Shown here: in pieces, positions 1-7,761 of the stretch
Layout: the number at the start of each line of letters is the position of its first letter
How positions within the stretch are numbered: the stretch's first letter is position 1
DNA from: JAVBOF01 sp031550915
Lineage (GTDB): Bacteria; Bacillota; Clostridia; Christensenellales; MGBC116941
Length of the DNA stretch: 19,064 nucleotides
NCBI GenBank assembly: GCA_031550915.1
Contig: JAVBOF010000063.1
Span: 1-19,064, forward strand
Reading direction: 5' to 3'
The notes under the pieces: model-generated
Database searches by the model: none
What the model saw: only the letters and a program-made list of their open reading frames with translations
Told to the model about the DNA's origin: nothing
Position numbers and translations under genes: made by a program

Positions 1-1
1 A

Positions 2-871
2 CTCCATTACGGGCTTGAAAAACTTGGTGCGACAGTGGTACCGATATCAAGCGGAAATACTGAACGTCAAATACAGATAATGAGAGATTTTGGAAGCACG
101 GTTTTGGTAGGGACACCAAGCTATGCGCTATATATTGCGGAAGTTGCAGCAAAAATGGGCATAAAAGGCGGGGATCTAAAGCTGAAAATCGGCTTGTTTG
201 GAGGCGAAGGCCATACTGTTGAGATGCGTAAAGAGCTGGAAGAACGTCTTGGCATACTTGTAACCGAGAATTACGGTTTAAGCGAGTTGATCGGTCCGGG
301 GGTTTCCGGAGAATGTACTTACCAATGCGGGATGCATATTAATGAGGATCACTTTTTGGCAGAGATAATCGATCCGGATACTTTGGAAGTTTTACCGGTT
401 GGAGAAAAGGGAGAACTTGTGCTGACTTCCCTCACAAAAGAAGCATTTCCAATTATCCGGTACCGCACAAAGGATATAACATGGCTGGATGACGAAAAAT
501 GCGAATGTGGAAGGACTTCCATGCGTATGGCGAAAGTGCAGGGCAGGACAGATGATATGCTCATTATACGCGGAGTGAATGTTTTTCCTTCACAGATCGA
601 AAGTGTACTTGTAGGAATGGAAGAGGTCGGACCGCATTACGAGATCATTGTTTCGCGCGAGGGGTATTTGGATATTCTCGAGGTTTTGGTCGAGGTCTCC
701 GATCCAGGCTTGCTGGAAAGCTATAGAGGTTTGGAGAAACTGGAAAAGAAGGTAAGGCAAAAGTTATATACGGTTTTGCAATTGGAGGCAAAAGTACGGC
801 TTGTTGAGCCTTTTACATTAAAGAGATTTGAAGGTAAGGCAAAACGCGTTACCGATAATAGGCCTAATTAG
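2..871 (+). CDS. paaK: Phenylacetate-CoA ligase family protein, 3' part (first copy)
   Basis: The reading frame is open from base 2, so the gene starts left of the window; 289 residues are visible and roughly 140 N-terminal ones, including the ATP-phosphate loop, are missing. The visible part carries the adenylation-family motifs YGLSE, IRYRTKDIT, and a C-terminal FEGKAKRV whose Lys should be the catalytic A10 lysine. Enzymes of this family join aryl acetates to CoA with ATP going to AMP and PPi, in the cytoplasm. It is clearly a paralogue of the complete ligase at 3209-4507 and lies 26 nt upstream of iorA. In this setting it probably acts on phenylacetate, hydroxyphenylacetate or indoleacetate, possibly in the reverse direction; the exact substrate cannot be read from sequence. 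Two short Cys/His motifs (CTYQCGMH and CECG) match those of the second copy. Confidence 0.88.
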   Translation, partial: LHYGLEKLGATVVPISSGNTERQIQIMRDFGSTVLVGTPSYALYIAEVAAKMGIKGGDLKLKIGLFGGEGHTVEMRKELEERLGILVTENYGLSELIGPGVSGECTYQCGMHINEDHFLAEIIDPDTLEVLPVGEKGELVLTSLTKEAFPIIRYRTKDITWLDDEKCECGRTSMRMAKVQGRTDDMLIIRGVNVFPSQIESVLVGMEEVGPHYEIIVSREGYLDILEVLVEVSDPGLLESYRGLEKLEKKVRQKLYTVLQLEAKVRLVEPFTLKRFEGKAKRVTDNRPN

Positions 872-897
872 TTTAAATGCAAAACGATGGAGTTGAT

Positions 898-2625
898 ATG
901 TTGAAACAAATGATGCTTGGTAATCAAGCTTTAGCGCAAGGCGCATGGGAAGCGGGCGTAAAGGTAGTGGCGTCCTACCCCGGCACCCCCAGTACAGAAA
1001 TAACTGAGTATGCTGCTCAATATAGTGAAATAGAGGCCCAATGGTCACCCAATGAAAAGGTTGCGATGGAAGTTGCTATCGGAGCTGCGATTGCGGGAGC
1101 CCGTAGTATGACTTGCATGAAACATGTCGGTATGAATGTAGCCGCAGACCCGATGTTTACCGTGGCTTATTCCGGAATAAACGCCGGTATGGTTATAGTT
1201 GTTGCGGACGATCCGGGCATACACAGCAGCCAAAATGAGCAGGATAGCAGGTACTATGCAAAATCGGCGCATATTCCTATGCTTGAGCCATCGGATAGCA
1301 GGGAAGCATTGGAGTTTACTAAGCTCGCGTTTGATATGAGCGAAAAATATGATACGCCAATAATAGTCCGTATGACTACACGGACATCTCACGCTCAGGG
1401 AATAGTTGAAGTTGGTGATAGGGCTGATATCGCCTTGAAGGACTATACTAAAGACGTTGATAAGTATGTTATGATGCCGGGCATGGCGAGAAAACGCCGA
1501 CTTTATGTTTTGAAACGTGAAAAGGAGTTGGCGGAAGCAGCTTCCACGATGGAAATTAACAGCATAGAATACGCAGGGAAGGATATTGGAATAATATGTT
1601 CCGGTGTAGCTTATCAGTATGTTAAAGATGCGATGCCGGAGGTTTCGGTATTGAAACTTGGCATGGTTTATCCGCTGCCGGACAAGCTTATCAGAGATTT
1701 TGCTTCCAATGTCAAGGAATTGTATGTTGCCGAGGAATTGGAACCTTTTTTACAGGATTCGATCGCGTCAATGGGTATAAACGTTATGCCAAGGCGGTTT
1801 GAGCCTTATGGAGAGCTATCATCAAATATGGTTTTGCAGGCTTTTGGCAAGCAGACGCTGGAAGCATACGAAGAAAATAACGCGCCTATGAGGCCTCCGG
1901 TGCTTTGCCCAGGATGTCCTCACAGGGGAACATATCATGTTGTTTCCAAGTTGAAACTATATGTTACAGGAGATATCGGGTGTTATACCCTTGGATCTTT
2001 ACCACCGCAAAAGTCTATTGATACCTGCATATGTATGGGAGCCAGTATTGGCCAGGCACTTGGTATGGAAAAAGCCAGAGGCAAGGATTTTGCGCGAAAA
2101 CTGATCTCTGTTATAGGTGACAGCACTTTCCTGCATACAGGCATAAACGGCTTAATGGATATGGTATATAATGGCGCGACCTCGACCGTCCTGATATTGG
2201 ATAATAGGATAACGGGAATGACAGGACATCAGCAAAACCCGTCTACGGGCAAAACCCTTAAGAATCAACCTACACACGCGATAGACATTGAGGCGTTATG
2301 CTCTGCTATGGGAGTGCCAAATGTCCGTGTTTGCGATCCGTTTGATATTGAGGGATTGGAGCTTGCCCTAACGGAGGAACTAGAGAGGGAGAGCCTATCT
2401 GTAATTATCGCGAGGCGGGAATGTGCGCTTTTGATCAAGCCGAAAGCGGCGCTAAGGATAGATGACGAAAAATGTAAAAACTGCAAGGCTTGTATGAAGC
2501 TTGGTTGCCCGGCAATCAGCCAAAAGGAAAACGGTCCGATAATTGACCCATCATTATGTACGGGGTGCGGTTTATGCGCTAAAGTGTGCAGGTTTGATGC
2601 GATAGTAAAGGCTGGTGAAGCATAA
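898..2625 (+). CDS. iorA: Indolepyruvate:ferredoxin oxidoreductase, alpha subunit
   Basis: Large subunit of the thiamine-diphosphate enzyme that oxidatively decarboxylates indolepyruvate and other arylpyruvates to aryl-acetyl-CoA while reducing ferredoxin (575 aa, cytoplasmic, oxygen-sensitive). YPGTPSTE at residues 27-34 is typical of the N-terminal pyrimidine-binding domain. CPGCPHR at 337-343 and the GDS(407-409)...Asn436 pair form the ThDP/Mg site. The C-terminus holds two [4Fe-4S] motifs: Cys526/529/532/537, with the unusual four-residue last spacing typical of IorA, and Cys554/557/560/564. I chose the ATG at 898 because GGAG (889-892) lies 5 nt upstream and the protein then starts in the usual family way; an in-frame ATG at 877 has no Shine-Dalgarno site. 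The stop overlaps the iorB start by 1 nt, so the subunits are probably translationally coupled. Confidence 0.95.
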   Translation: MLKQMMLGNQALAQGAWEAGVKVVASYPGTPSTEITEYAAQYSEIEAQWSPNEKVAMEVAIGAAIAGARSMTCMKHVGMNVAADPMFTVAYSGINAGMVIVVADDPGIHSSQNEQDSRYYAKSAHIPMLEPSDSREALEFTKLAFDMSEKYDTPIIVRMTTRTSHAQGIVEVGDRADIALKDYTKDVDKYVMMPGMARKRRLYVLKREKELAEAASTMEINSIEYAGKDIGIICSGVAYQYVKDAMPEVSVLKLGMVYPLPDKLIRDFASNVKELYVAEELEPFLQDSIASMGINVMPRRFEPYGELSSNMVLQAFGKQTLEAYEENNAPMRPPVLCPGCPHRGTYHVVSKLKLYVTGDIGCYTLGSLPPQKSIDTCICMGASIGQALGMEKARGKDFARKLISVIGDSTFLHTGINGLMDMVYNGATSTVLILDNRITGMTGHQQNPSTGKTLKNQPTHAIDIEALCSAMGVPNVRVCDPFDIEGLELALTEELERESLSVIIARRECALLIKPKAALRIDDEKCKNCKACMKLGCPAISQKENGPIIDPSLCTGCGLCAKVCRFDAIVKAGEA

Positions 2626-3200
2626 TGAATGTTTTGATTGTGGGAGTTGGCGGGCAGGGAACGTTGCTTGCGAGCAAGGTTTTGGGAAACCTCGCCATTT
2701 CATCCGGTTTCGATATAAAGGTTAGCGAAGTCCATGGCATGGCGCAGCGTGGCGGCTCTGTTGTCACACATGTTAGATGGGGCGAAAAGATCCATTCACC
2801 GCTTGTGGATATCGGTAACGCGGATATCATTATCGCTTTTGAGAAGCTGGAAGCCTTTAGATGGATCCCATATCTCAAGAAAAATGGTAAAATGCTGATT
2901 AATACTCAGGAAATAAACCCTATGCCCGTTATATTAGGGGCTGCGGAATATCCGCAGGAAATAATATATGGAATAAGAGCAAAGGGTATAGATGTTACTG
3001 AACTGGATGCATTGGCGCTTGCAAAGGAAGCAGGAAGCGCAAAAGCAGTAAATATCGTATTGCTTGGCCTATTGGCAAATATTCTGGATTTTAGTGAGGA
3101 TCAATGGCAAAAAGCTCTAGAAGCGACAGTAAAGCCTAAATTGATAGAACTAAACAGAAAAGCATTTGCGCTAGGGCGTGCATGTGTTGTTAAAATATAG
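2625..3200 (+). CDS. iorB: Indolepyruvate:ferredoxin oxidoreductase, beta subunit
   Basis: Small partner of IorA (191 aa), equivalent to the gamma domain of pyruvate:ferredoxin oxidoreductases. The N-terminal GVGGQGTLLASKVLG (residues 7-21) and the later EVHGMAQRGGSVVTH stretch are hallmarks of the family. It begins at a TAATG junction, where the iorA stop and the iorB ATG share one base, implying coupled translation and 1:1 subunit supply. The length is normal for IorB. The second ligase gene follows after only 8 nt. Aryl pyruvates would come from aminotransferases not encoded in this window. Confidence 0.95.
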   Translation: MNVLIVGVGGQGTLLASKVLGNLAISSGFDIKVSEVHGMAQRGGSVVTHVRWGEKIHSPLVDIGNADIIIAFEKLEAFRWIPYLKKNGKMLINTQEINPMPVILGAAEYPQEIIYGIRAKGIDVTELDALALAKEAGSAKAVNIVLLGLLANILDFSEDQWQKALEATVKPKLIELNRKAFALGRACVVKI

Positions 3201-3208
3201 GAGGAAAT

Positions 3209-4507
3209 ATGTACTGGGATAAGATTCATGAATGTATGGATCGCGAACAATTGGAGAGCTTACAACTTGAAAGACTTAAGGCCACTGTAAAAAGGGCTTA
3301 TCAGTATTCGCAATTTTTCAAAAACGGTATGCAGGCACGCGGTCTTGTTCCGGAGGATATCACAAAGCTTTCGGATCTGTCTAAGCTGCCGTTCACAATT
3401 AAGGATGACCTCAGGGATAATTATCCTTTTGGAATCTTCTCGTCACCATTGGGAGAGATAGTTCGTATACATGCATCGAGCGGCACGACAGGAAAACCGA
3501 CAGTAGTTGGATATACAAGCAGGGATTTGGGAATATGGTCTGAAGTCATGGCAAGGACACTGACCGCAGGTGGAGTTGAAAAATCTTCGGTGGTTCAGAT
3601 ATCATTTGGCTATGGCTTGTTCACCGGAGGCCTGGGCGCGCATTATGGAGCAGAACGCATTGGAGCATCTGTTATACCAATGTCTGGAGGTAATTCCAAA
3701 CGCCAAATGATGCTAATGAAGGATTTTGGAACGACTGCTCTCTGTTGTACGCCTTCCTATGCGCTGTATCTGGCTGAGACAATGGAAAATATGGGTATCA
3801 AGCATGACGAGATGAAGCTAAAGTATGGAATCTTTGGTGCAGAGCCGTGGACGGAGAGTATGCGCAAGGAGATAGAGAGCAGGTTCCGTATACGCGCGAC
3901 CGATATTTATGGACTCAGCGAAATAATAGGACCCGGCGTTTCGTTTGAATGTGAGCATCAATGCGGTATGCATATAAACGAAGACCATTTTATTGCAGAG
4001 ATTATAGATCCTGATACTGGCGAGGTCCTGCCGCATGGAAGCGAAGGCGAAATTGTCTTCACCACAATAACCAAGGAAGGTATGCCGTTGATCCGCTATC
4101 GTACGAGGGACATCACATCTATTAGTTATGAAACATGCGGCTGTGGACGGACGCTTGCCCGTATGAAAAAAGTACGCGGGAGAAGCGATGATATGCTTAT
4201 TATTCGAGGTGTGAATGTGTATCCTTCGCAGATCGAAGAGATACTAATGAGCACAAGCGGAGTAGCGCCGCATTACCTGATAATAGTTGATAGGGTTGAT
4301 AATTTGGACGATATGGAGATACATGTTGAGGTTGCGCAGGATATGTTCTCTGACGAAGTCAAAAAGATAGAGGAATTAAGCCGTAGGATATCAAAGGAGA
4401 TACACACAACTCTTGGTATTAATGCGAAATTAAAGCTGGTTGAACCCCAAACGATACAGCGGAGCGAAGGGAAAGCTGTTCGTGTAATAGACAAGCGAGA
4501 GCTATAG
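3209..4507 (+). CDS. paaK: Phenylacetate-CoA ligase (second, complete copy)
   Basis: Complete AMP-forming aryl-acetate:CoA ligase of 432 aa, normal length for PaaK. It has the phosphate loop SSGTTGKPT (residues 90-98), YGLSE (234-238), the hinge-region RYRTRDIT, and the C-terminal EGKAVRV with the presumed catalytic Lys422. Known family chemistry is aryl acetate + ATP + CoA to aryl-acetyl-CoA + AMP + PPi. Next to iorAB it could reactivate aryl acetates or help release the acyl group; the direction is inference. Cys248, Cys252, His255, Cys310 and Cys312 could bind a structural metal; all are matched in the upstream copy. The ATG at 3209 follows AGGAGG (3199-3204), which overlaps the iorB stop. 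The ACT-domain gene begins 15 nt downstream. Confidence 0.93.
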   Translation: MYWDKIHECMDREQLESLQLERLKATVKRAYQYSQFFKNGMQARGLVPEDITKLSDLSKLPFTIKDDLRDNYPFGIFSSPLGEIVRIHASSGTTGKPTVVGYTSRDLGIWSEVMARTLTAGGVEKSSVVQISFGYGLFTGGLGAHYGAERIGASVIPMSGGNSKRQMMLMKDFGTTALCCTPSYALYLAETMENMGIKHDEMKLKYGIFGAEPWTESMRKEIESRFRIRATDIYGLSEIIGPGVSFECEHQCGMHINEDHFIAEIIDPDTGEVLPHGSEGEIVFTTITKEGMPLIRYRTRDITSISYETCGCGRTLARMKKVRGRSDDMLIIRGVNVYPSQIEEILMSTSGVAPHYLIIVDRVDNLDDMEIHVEVAQDMFSDEVKKIEELSRRISKEIHTTLGINAKLKLVEPQTIQRSEGKAVRVIDKREL

Positions 4508-4522
4508 AAAGGGAGATTTGCT

Positions 4523-4954
4523 ATGTTTGTTAAACAGATAAGCGTATTCATTGAGAATAAGAAGGGCAGGGTTGCCGCCCTTACAAAGTTGTTGGGTGAT
4601 AATGGAATAGATTTTGTAGCGCTGTCTATAGCGGATACGACTGATTTTGGTATCCTTCGCTGTATTGTCAATAAAACCGACGAAGCAGTTAAGCTGCTTC
4701 GGGATGCCGGTTATACCGCAAGCACTACCGATGTATTGGCAGTAGAGGTACCTGACAGGCCGGGTGGCCTTGCAGAGGTTCTCGGATTGCTGGACGCGGC
4801 GAATATAAGCGTTGAATACCTATATTCCTTTGTTCGCAAGGCGGGCGACAAAGCGCTGATACTTTTCCGCGTAGAAGATACGAAAAGCGCAATAGATGTA
4901 TTCAATAAGAATGAGATCACTTTTCTTGGACAGGAGCAAATATATTCCCTATGA
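4523..4954 (+). CDS. Tandem ACT-domain protein (putative amino-acid sensor)
   Basis: A 143-aa cytoplasmic protein made of two ACT-type ligand-binding units with no catalytic domain. The first (about residues 1-70) starts VKQISVFIENKKGRVAALTK, and the second (about 72-143) starts AVEVPDRPGGLAEVL; both show the beta-alpha-beta opening with a Gly in the ligand loop. ACT domains usually bind amino acids and often dimerise. Small ACT proteins of this type commonly lie beside phenylacetate-CoA ligase genes, as here, so a role in sensing aromatic or branched amino acids, or in binding the ligase, is a reasonable inference but unproven. The start at 4523 follows the purine-rich AAAGGGAG. The stop overlaps the alanine racemase start in an ATGA junction. 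Confidence 0.85.
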   Translation: MFVKQISVFIENKKGRVAALTKLLGDNGIDFVALSIADTTDFGILRCIVNKTDEAVKLLRDAGYTASTTDVLAVEVPDRPGGLAEVLGLLDAANISVEYLYSFVRKAGDKALILFRVEDTKSAIDVFNKNEITFLGQEQIYSL

Positions 4955-6072
4955 ATATGCGGATAGTGGAAATAGACCTGGACGCCGAGAAACATAATAT
5001 CCAGGAAATAAAAAAGCACATAGGCAAGGCGAAGTTTATGGCAATAGTCAAAGCCGATGCCTATGGGCATGGTATGATGAGGATAGCGGAGAACGCATTG
5101 AAAAACGGCGCTGACTGGCTTGGCGTAGCCACCGTAGAGGAAGGCAGAGCATTGCGCGAAGCGGGGATAGAAGCAAATATACTTGTTATGGGCGGTATCT
5201 TTGAAGACAGCGCTCAGGCGGTTATTGAATATTCGCTTTCTCAAACGGTTTTTGATATCGATATTATAAAGATCCTTCAAATATACGCAAAAAAATCTGA
5301 TAAAAAGGCTAAGATACATATCAAAATTGATACCGGAATGGGCAGAATCGGTATTTCGCCAGACGATTTTCCGTTGCTTTTGGATACAATAGAAGCTTGT
5401 CCAGATGTAGAATTGGAAGGTCTATTTACACATTACGCTAATTCTGATGATGATAAGGAATATACAAAGGGACAGATCGCGGTATTTGAGCAGGCAATAA
5501 AGATATTGCACGATAGAGGATATTCGCCGATAATCCATGCTTCTAATAGTGCGGCATCAATTGATTTGCCAGGCGATTCCTTTGACATGGTCAGGGTAGG
5601 AATATCCATGTATGGCTGCTACAGCTCGGTAAACGTATCACGTGAGAACGTGAAGCTACAGCCTGTAATGCGGTTCAAAGCCAATGTCGTAATGGTAAAG
5701 GAAGTTGCTGAAGGAACCTTTATTGGATATGGCTGCACATTCAAAACACAGCGTAGAAGCAAGATAGCCACGGTTTCCATCGGGTACGGCGACGGATATC
5801 CCCGCATTCTAAGCAACAGGGGTTCCGCTCTTGTGAGAGGAAAACGAGCAAAGATTGCTGGGCGTATCTGCATGGATCAGATGATGCTTGACGTTACCGA
5901 TATTGAAGGCGTATCGGTCGGAGATGAAGTCGTACTTTGGGGCAAGCAGGGCGAAGCGGAAATTCATGTTGACGAAATCGCAGAACTTTGCAAAACCATA
6001 AGTTACGAAATACTATTGGGAGTGAGCCCGAGAGTACAGAGGATATATATTGGCGGAGACTCGGATGATTGA
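4951..6072 (+). CDS. alr: Alanine racemase
   Basis: PLP-dependent racemase that makes D-alanine from L-alanine for peptidoglycan (373 aa, cytoplasmic). AIVKADAYGHG contains the PLP-binding Lys34. The region around IGYGCTFKT provides the second catalytic base, Tyr260, and GRICMDQMMLDVTD is the conserved C-terminal beta-domain signature. Fold-type III barrel features such as HIKIDTGMGRIG and HASNSAAS are present. It starts at the ATG overlapping the ACT-gene stop by 4 nt; a second in-frame ATG lies two codons later. AGGAG at 4932-4936 is farther upstream than ideal, so translational coupling is likely. The 3' end overlaps the next gene by 8 nt. Being fused to an aromatic amino-acid operon is unusual for a cell-wall gene. 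Confidence 0.95.
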   Translation: MNMRIVEIDLDAEKHNIQEIKKHIGKAKFMAIVKADAYGHGMMRIAENALKNGADWLGVATVEEGRALREAGIEANILVMGGIFEDSAQAVIEYSLSQTVFDIDIIKILQIYAKKSDKKAKIHIKIDTGMGRIGISPDDFPLLLDTIEACPDVELEGLFTHYANSDDDKEYTKGQIAVFEQAIKILHDRGYSPIIHASNSAASIDLPGDSFDMVRVGISMYGCYSSVNVSRENVKLQPVMRFKANVVMVKEVAEGTFIGYGCTFKTQRRSKIATVSIGYGDGYPRILSNRGSALVRGKRAKIAGRICMDQMMLDVTDIEGVSVGDEVVLWGKQGEAEIHVDEIAELCKTISYEILLGVSPRVQRIYIGGDSDD

Positions 6073-6616
6073 TAAGTTTGTTTTAAGAAAAGAGATGACA
6101 GAATTACGAAGCCGTATTTCTGCAGAGGATGCAGAGAAACTAACTGCGGAAGCGTGCAAAATAGTTCTTGCTTCGGAAGAATGGAGATCTGCAAATACAG
6201 TTATGCTATATTTGCCATTCAATAATGAGCTTGACACTTCCATGCTAATAAATGCTGCTGAAAGCGAAGATAAAAGAGTATTGATGCCTTTATGCGGCAA
6301 AGATTTCAGCATGAAAGCCGTAGATTACACAGGTAAGACTTTGAAGACCAATAGCTTTGGTATACAGGAGCCGCCCGATGGCGATGATATCATGCCTGAT
6401 CTTGCAGTAGTACCGTGCTTGGCGATAGATAAAACTTGCTTAAGACTGGGTTACGGTGCAGGTTATTATGACAGATACTTTAACCGGCGAGGGTATATTA
6501 AGAAGATCGGGTTAATATTCCCCGTACAGGTTTTAGATCTAATAGAAGCGCAGGAGCATGATTGTAGACTGGATGCATATTGTACTGCGGAAGGTATTTT
6601 CTTTAGGAGTATTTGA
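6065..6616 (+). CDS. 5-formyltetrahydrofolate cyclo-ligase
   Basis: A 183-aa enzyme that converts 5-formyl-THF to 5,10-methenyl-THF using ATP, recycling an inactive storage folate in the cytoplasm (the MTHFS/YgfA/YqgN family). The C-terminal signature LRLGYGAGYYDRYF (from residue 126) is the ATP/folate loop, preceded by AVVPCLAIDK. The N-terminal segment supplies the basic region RKEMTELRSR. I chose the ATG at 6065, with GGAG (6055-6058) 6 nt upstream, over an in-frame TTG at 6050. It overlaps alr by 8 nt and appears to be the last gene of the operon that starts left of the window. It is followed by an 80-nt gap. Confidence 0.92.
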   Translation: MIDKFVLRKEMTELRSRISAEDAEKLTAEACKIVLASEEWRSANTVMLYLPFNNELDTSMLINAAESEDKRVLMPLCGKDFSMKAVDYTGKTLKTNSFGIQEPPDGDDIMPDLAVVPCLAIDKTCLRLGYGAGYYDRYFNRRGYIKKIGLIFPVQVLDLIEAQEHDCRLDAYCTAEGIFFRSI

Positions 6617-6650
6617 CATATTGTACTTGTAGCAATCATTTTGCTATGTT
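6612..6650 (+). promoter_or_regulatory. Weak promoter-like region with small hairpin upstream of rsmD
   Basis: The 80-nt gap before rsmD holds a TTGACA at 6612-6617, overlapping the stop codon of the previous gene but with no good -10 at normal spacing. It also holds a TTGTAC (6621-6626) followed after 18 nt by TATGTT (6645-6650). The 6-bp hairpin TAGCAA (6630-6635) / TTGCTA (6641-6646) lies between them and has no T-tract, so it is not a convincing terminator. A new transcript for rsmD-coaD starting here is plausible but weakly supported. Confidence 0.25.
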
Positions 6651-6696
6651 AATATGATTAGAACAGGAAACGACATTTTTCGATCCGGAGGTTTGT

Positions 6697-7251
6697 TTGA
6701 GAGTTATCGCCGGAACGGCAAAGGGCAGGCGCTTGTATTCACCGGTAGGAGACATCGCAAGACCAACTACCGATAGGGTTAAAGAATCTATGTTTGCTAT
6801 ATTGCAGCCGTATTTACAGGAGGCAGATGTACTGGATCTTTATGCAGGCTCAGGCGCTTTAGGTATAGAGGCTTTAAGCAGAGGAGCTAATAGCGTGGTA
6901 TTCGTTGATAAGGATCGCAAATGTGCTGAAATTATCAAAAAGAATATTGTGCTTACAAACTTTAATGATAAATCTGAGATAAAGGTTTGCGATTTCGGCA
7001 AAGCGCTTGATGATTTTTGGAAAGCACATATAGAGTTTGACCTAATAATAATGGATCCCCCTTATGCGGTGGACTGGTGGATAGATGCAGCAGATTATTG
7101 CCAAACAAACGGCGTACTAAAAACTGGGGGTATAATAATGCTTGAGCGTAAGGCAAAGGGCAATGTCAATGATATCGATGGGCTTGAATGTAAGCTAGTT
7201 AGAAAATATGGCGATACTGAATTAATAGTTTTTAAGAGGACAAGCCTATGA
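6697..7251 (+). CDS. rsmD: 16S rRNA (guanine(966)-N(2))-methyltransferase RsmD
   Basis: SAM-dependent methyltransferase (184 aa) that modifies a guanine of 16S rRNA in the assembling small subunit; it corresponds to B. subtilis YlbH. The N-terminal RVIAGTAKGRRL and the following RPTTDRVKESMF are family signatures. DLYAGSGALGIEA (around residues 47-59) is the SAM-binding motif I, and DPPY (120-123) is the catalytic motif IV. It starts with TTG at 6697, supported by CCGGAGG (6685-6691) 5 nt upstream; no ATG offers a better N-terminus. The stop overlaps the coaD start by 4 nt (ATGA), so the two are coupled, as is usual for this pair in Firmicutes. Confidence 0.95.
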   Translation: MRVIAGTAKGRRLYSPVGDIARPTTDRVKESMFAILQPYLQEADVLDLYAGSGALGIEALSRGANSVVFVDKDRKCAEIIKKNIVLTNFNDKSEIKVCDFGKALDDFWKAHIEFDLIIMDPPYAVDWWIDAADYCQTNGVLKTGGIIMLERKAKGNVNDIDGLECKLVRKYGDTELIVFKRTSL

Positions 7252-7733
7252 TTGACCGCTGTATTTATCCCGGTTCATTTGACCCGCTGACTGTTGGACA
7301 TGCGGATATCATAGAACGATGTTCTGCGCTATTTGATAAAGTGATCATTGGGATACTAAACAATACATCAAAAAAACCGCTTTTTTCGATTGAAGAAAGA
7401 TTGGAATTGGTCAAGAGATCAACAGAGCATTTGAATAATATAAGTATCCTTGCATTTGAAGGCCTGCTTGTGGATTTCGTTGGTGAAAACGCGCCGACAA
7501 TTGTTGTTCGTGGGCTCAGAAGTTCGTCGGATTTTGAGTTTGAAGTTAACCTTTATGGAATGAACAAGCTTATAGACAGCGGTTTTGAGACTATTTTTTT
7601 GCCTTCGTCGCCAGCACACAGCTGTATCAGCTCCTCTTTGGTTAAAGAAGTAGGTCGTTATGGGGGAGATATCAGTAAAATGGTGCCTGAAGGTATACTT
7701 GACGATATAAGGAATAGACTATTGAATAATTAA
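7248..7733 (+). CDS. coaD: Phosphopantetheine adenylyltransferase
   Basis: Catalyses the penultimate step of coenzyme A synthesis, 4'-phosphopantetheine + ATP to dephospho-CoA + PPi (161 aa, cytoplasmic, hexameric in known relatives). YPGSFDPLTVGH contains the nucleotidyltransferase (T/H)xGH motif at residues 15-18. RGLRSSSDFEFE and the C-terminal ISSSLVKEV are the conserved substrate- and ATP-binding loops. Length is typical. Translation is coupled to rsmD through the ATGA overlap. CoA supply fits a neighbourhood rich in acyl-CoA enzymes, although the rsmD-coaD pairing is common in Firmicutes and need not be related to them. Confidence 0.96.
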   Translation: MIDRCIYPGSFDPLTVGHADIIERCSALFDKVIIGILNNTSKKPLFSIEERLELVKRSTEHLNNISILAFEGLLVDFVGENAPTIVVRGLRSSSDFEFEVNLYGMNKLIDSGFETIFLPSSPAHSCISSSLVKEVGRYGGDISKMVPEGILDDIRNRLLNN

Positions 7734-7761
7734 CTTCATTTTTTGTTTGGGGTGTTTTTAT

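Noticed and set aside
35..37. GTG as a possible start of the first ligase
   Set aside because: The frame is open leftward with good family sequence (HYGLEKLGA), so the gene is simply cut by the window edge.
877..879. ATG as the iorA start
   Set aside because: No Shine-Dalgarno site precedes it, while the in-frame ATG at 898 has GGAG at 5 nt and gives the usual family N-terminus.
4711..5319. Long minus-strand open frame opposite the ACT gene and alr
   Set aside because: It mirrors two well-recognised genes and its product has no recognisable family features.
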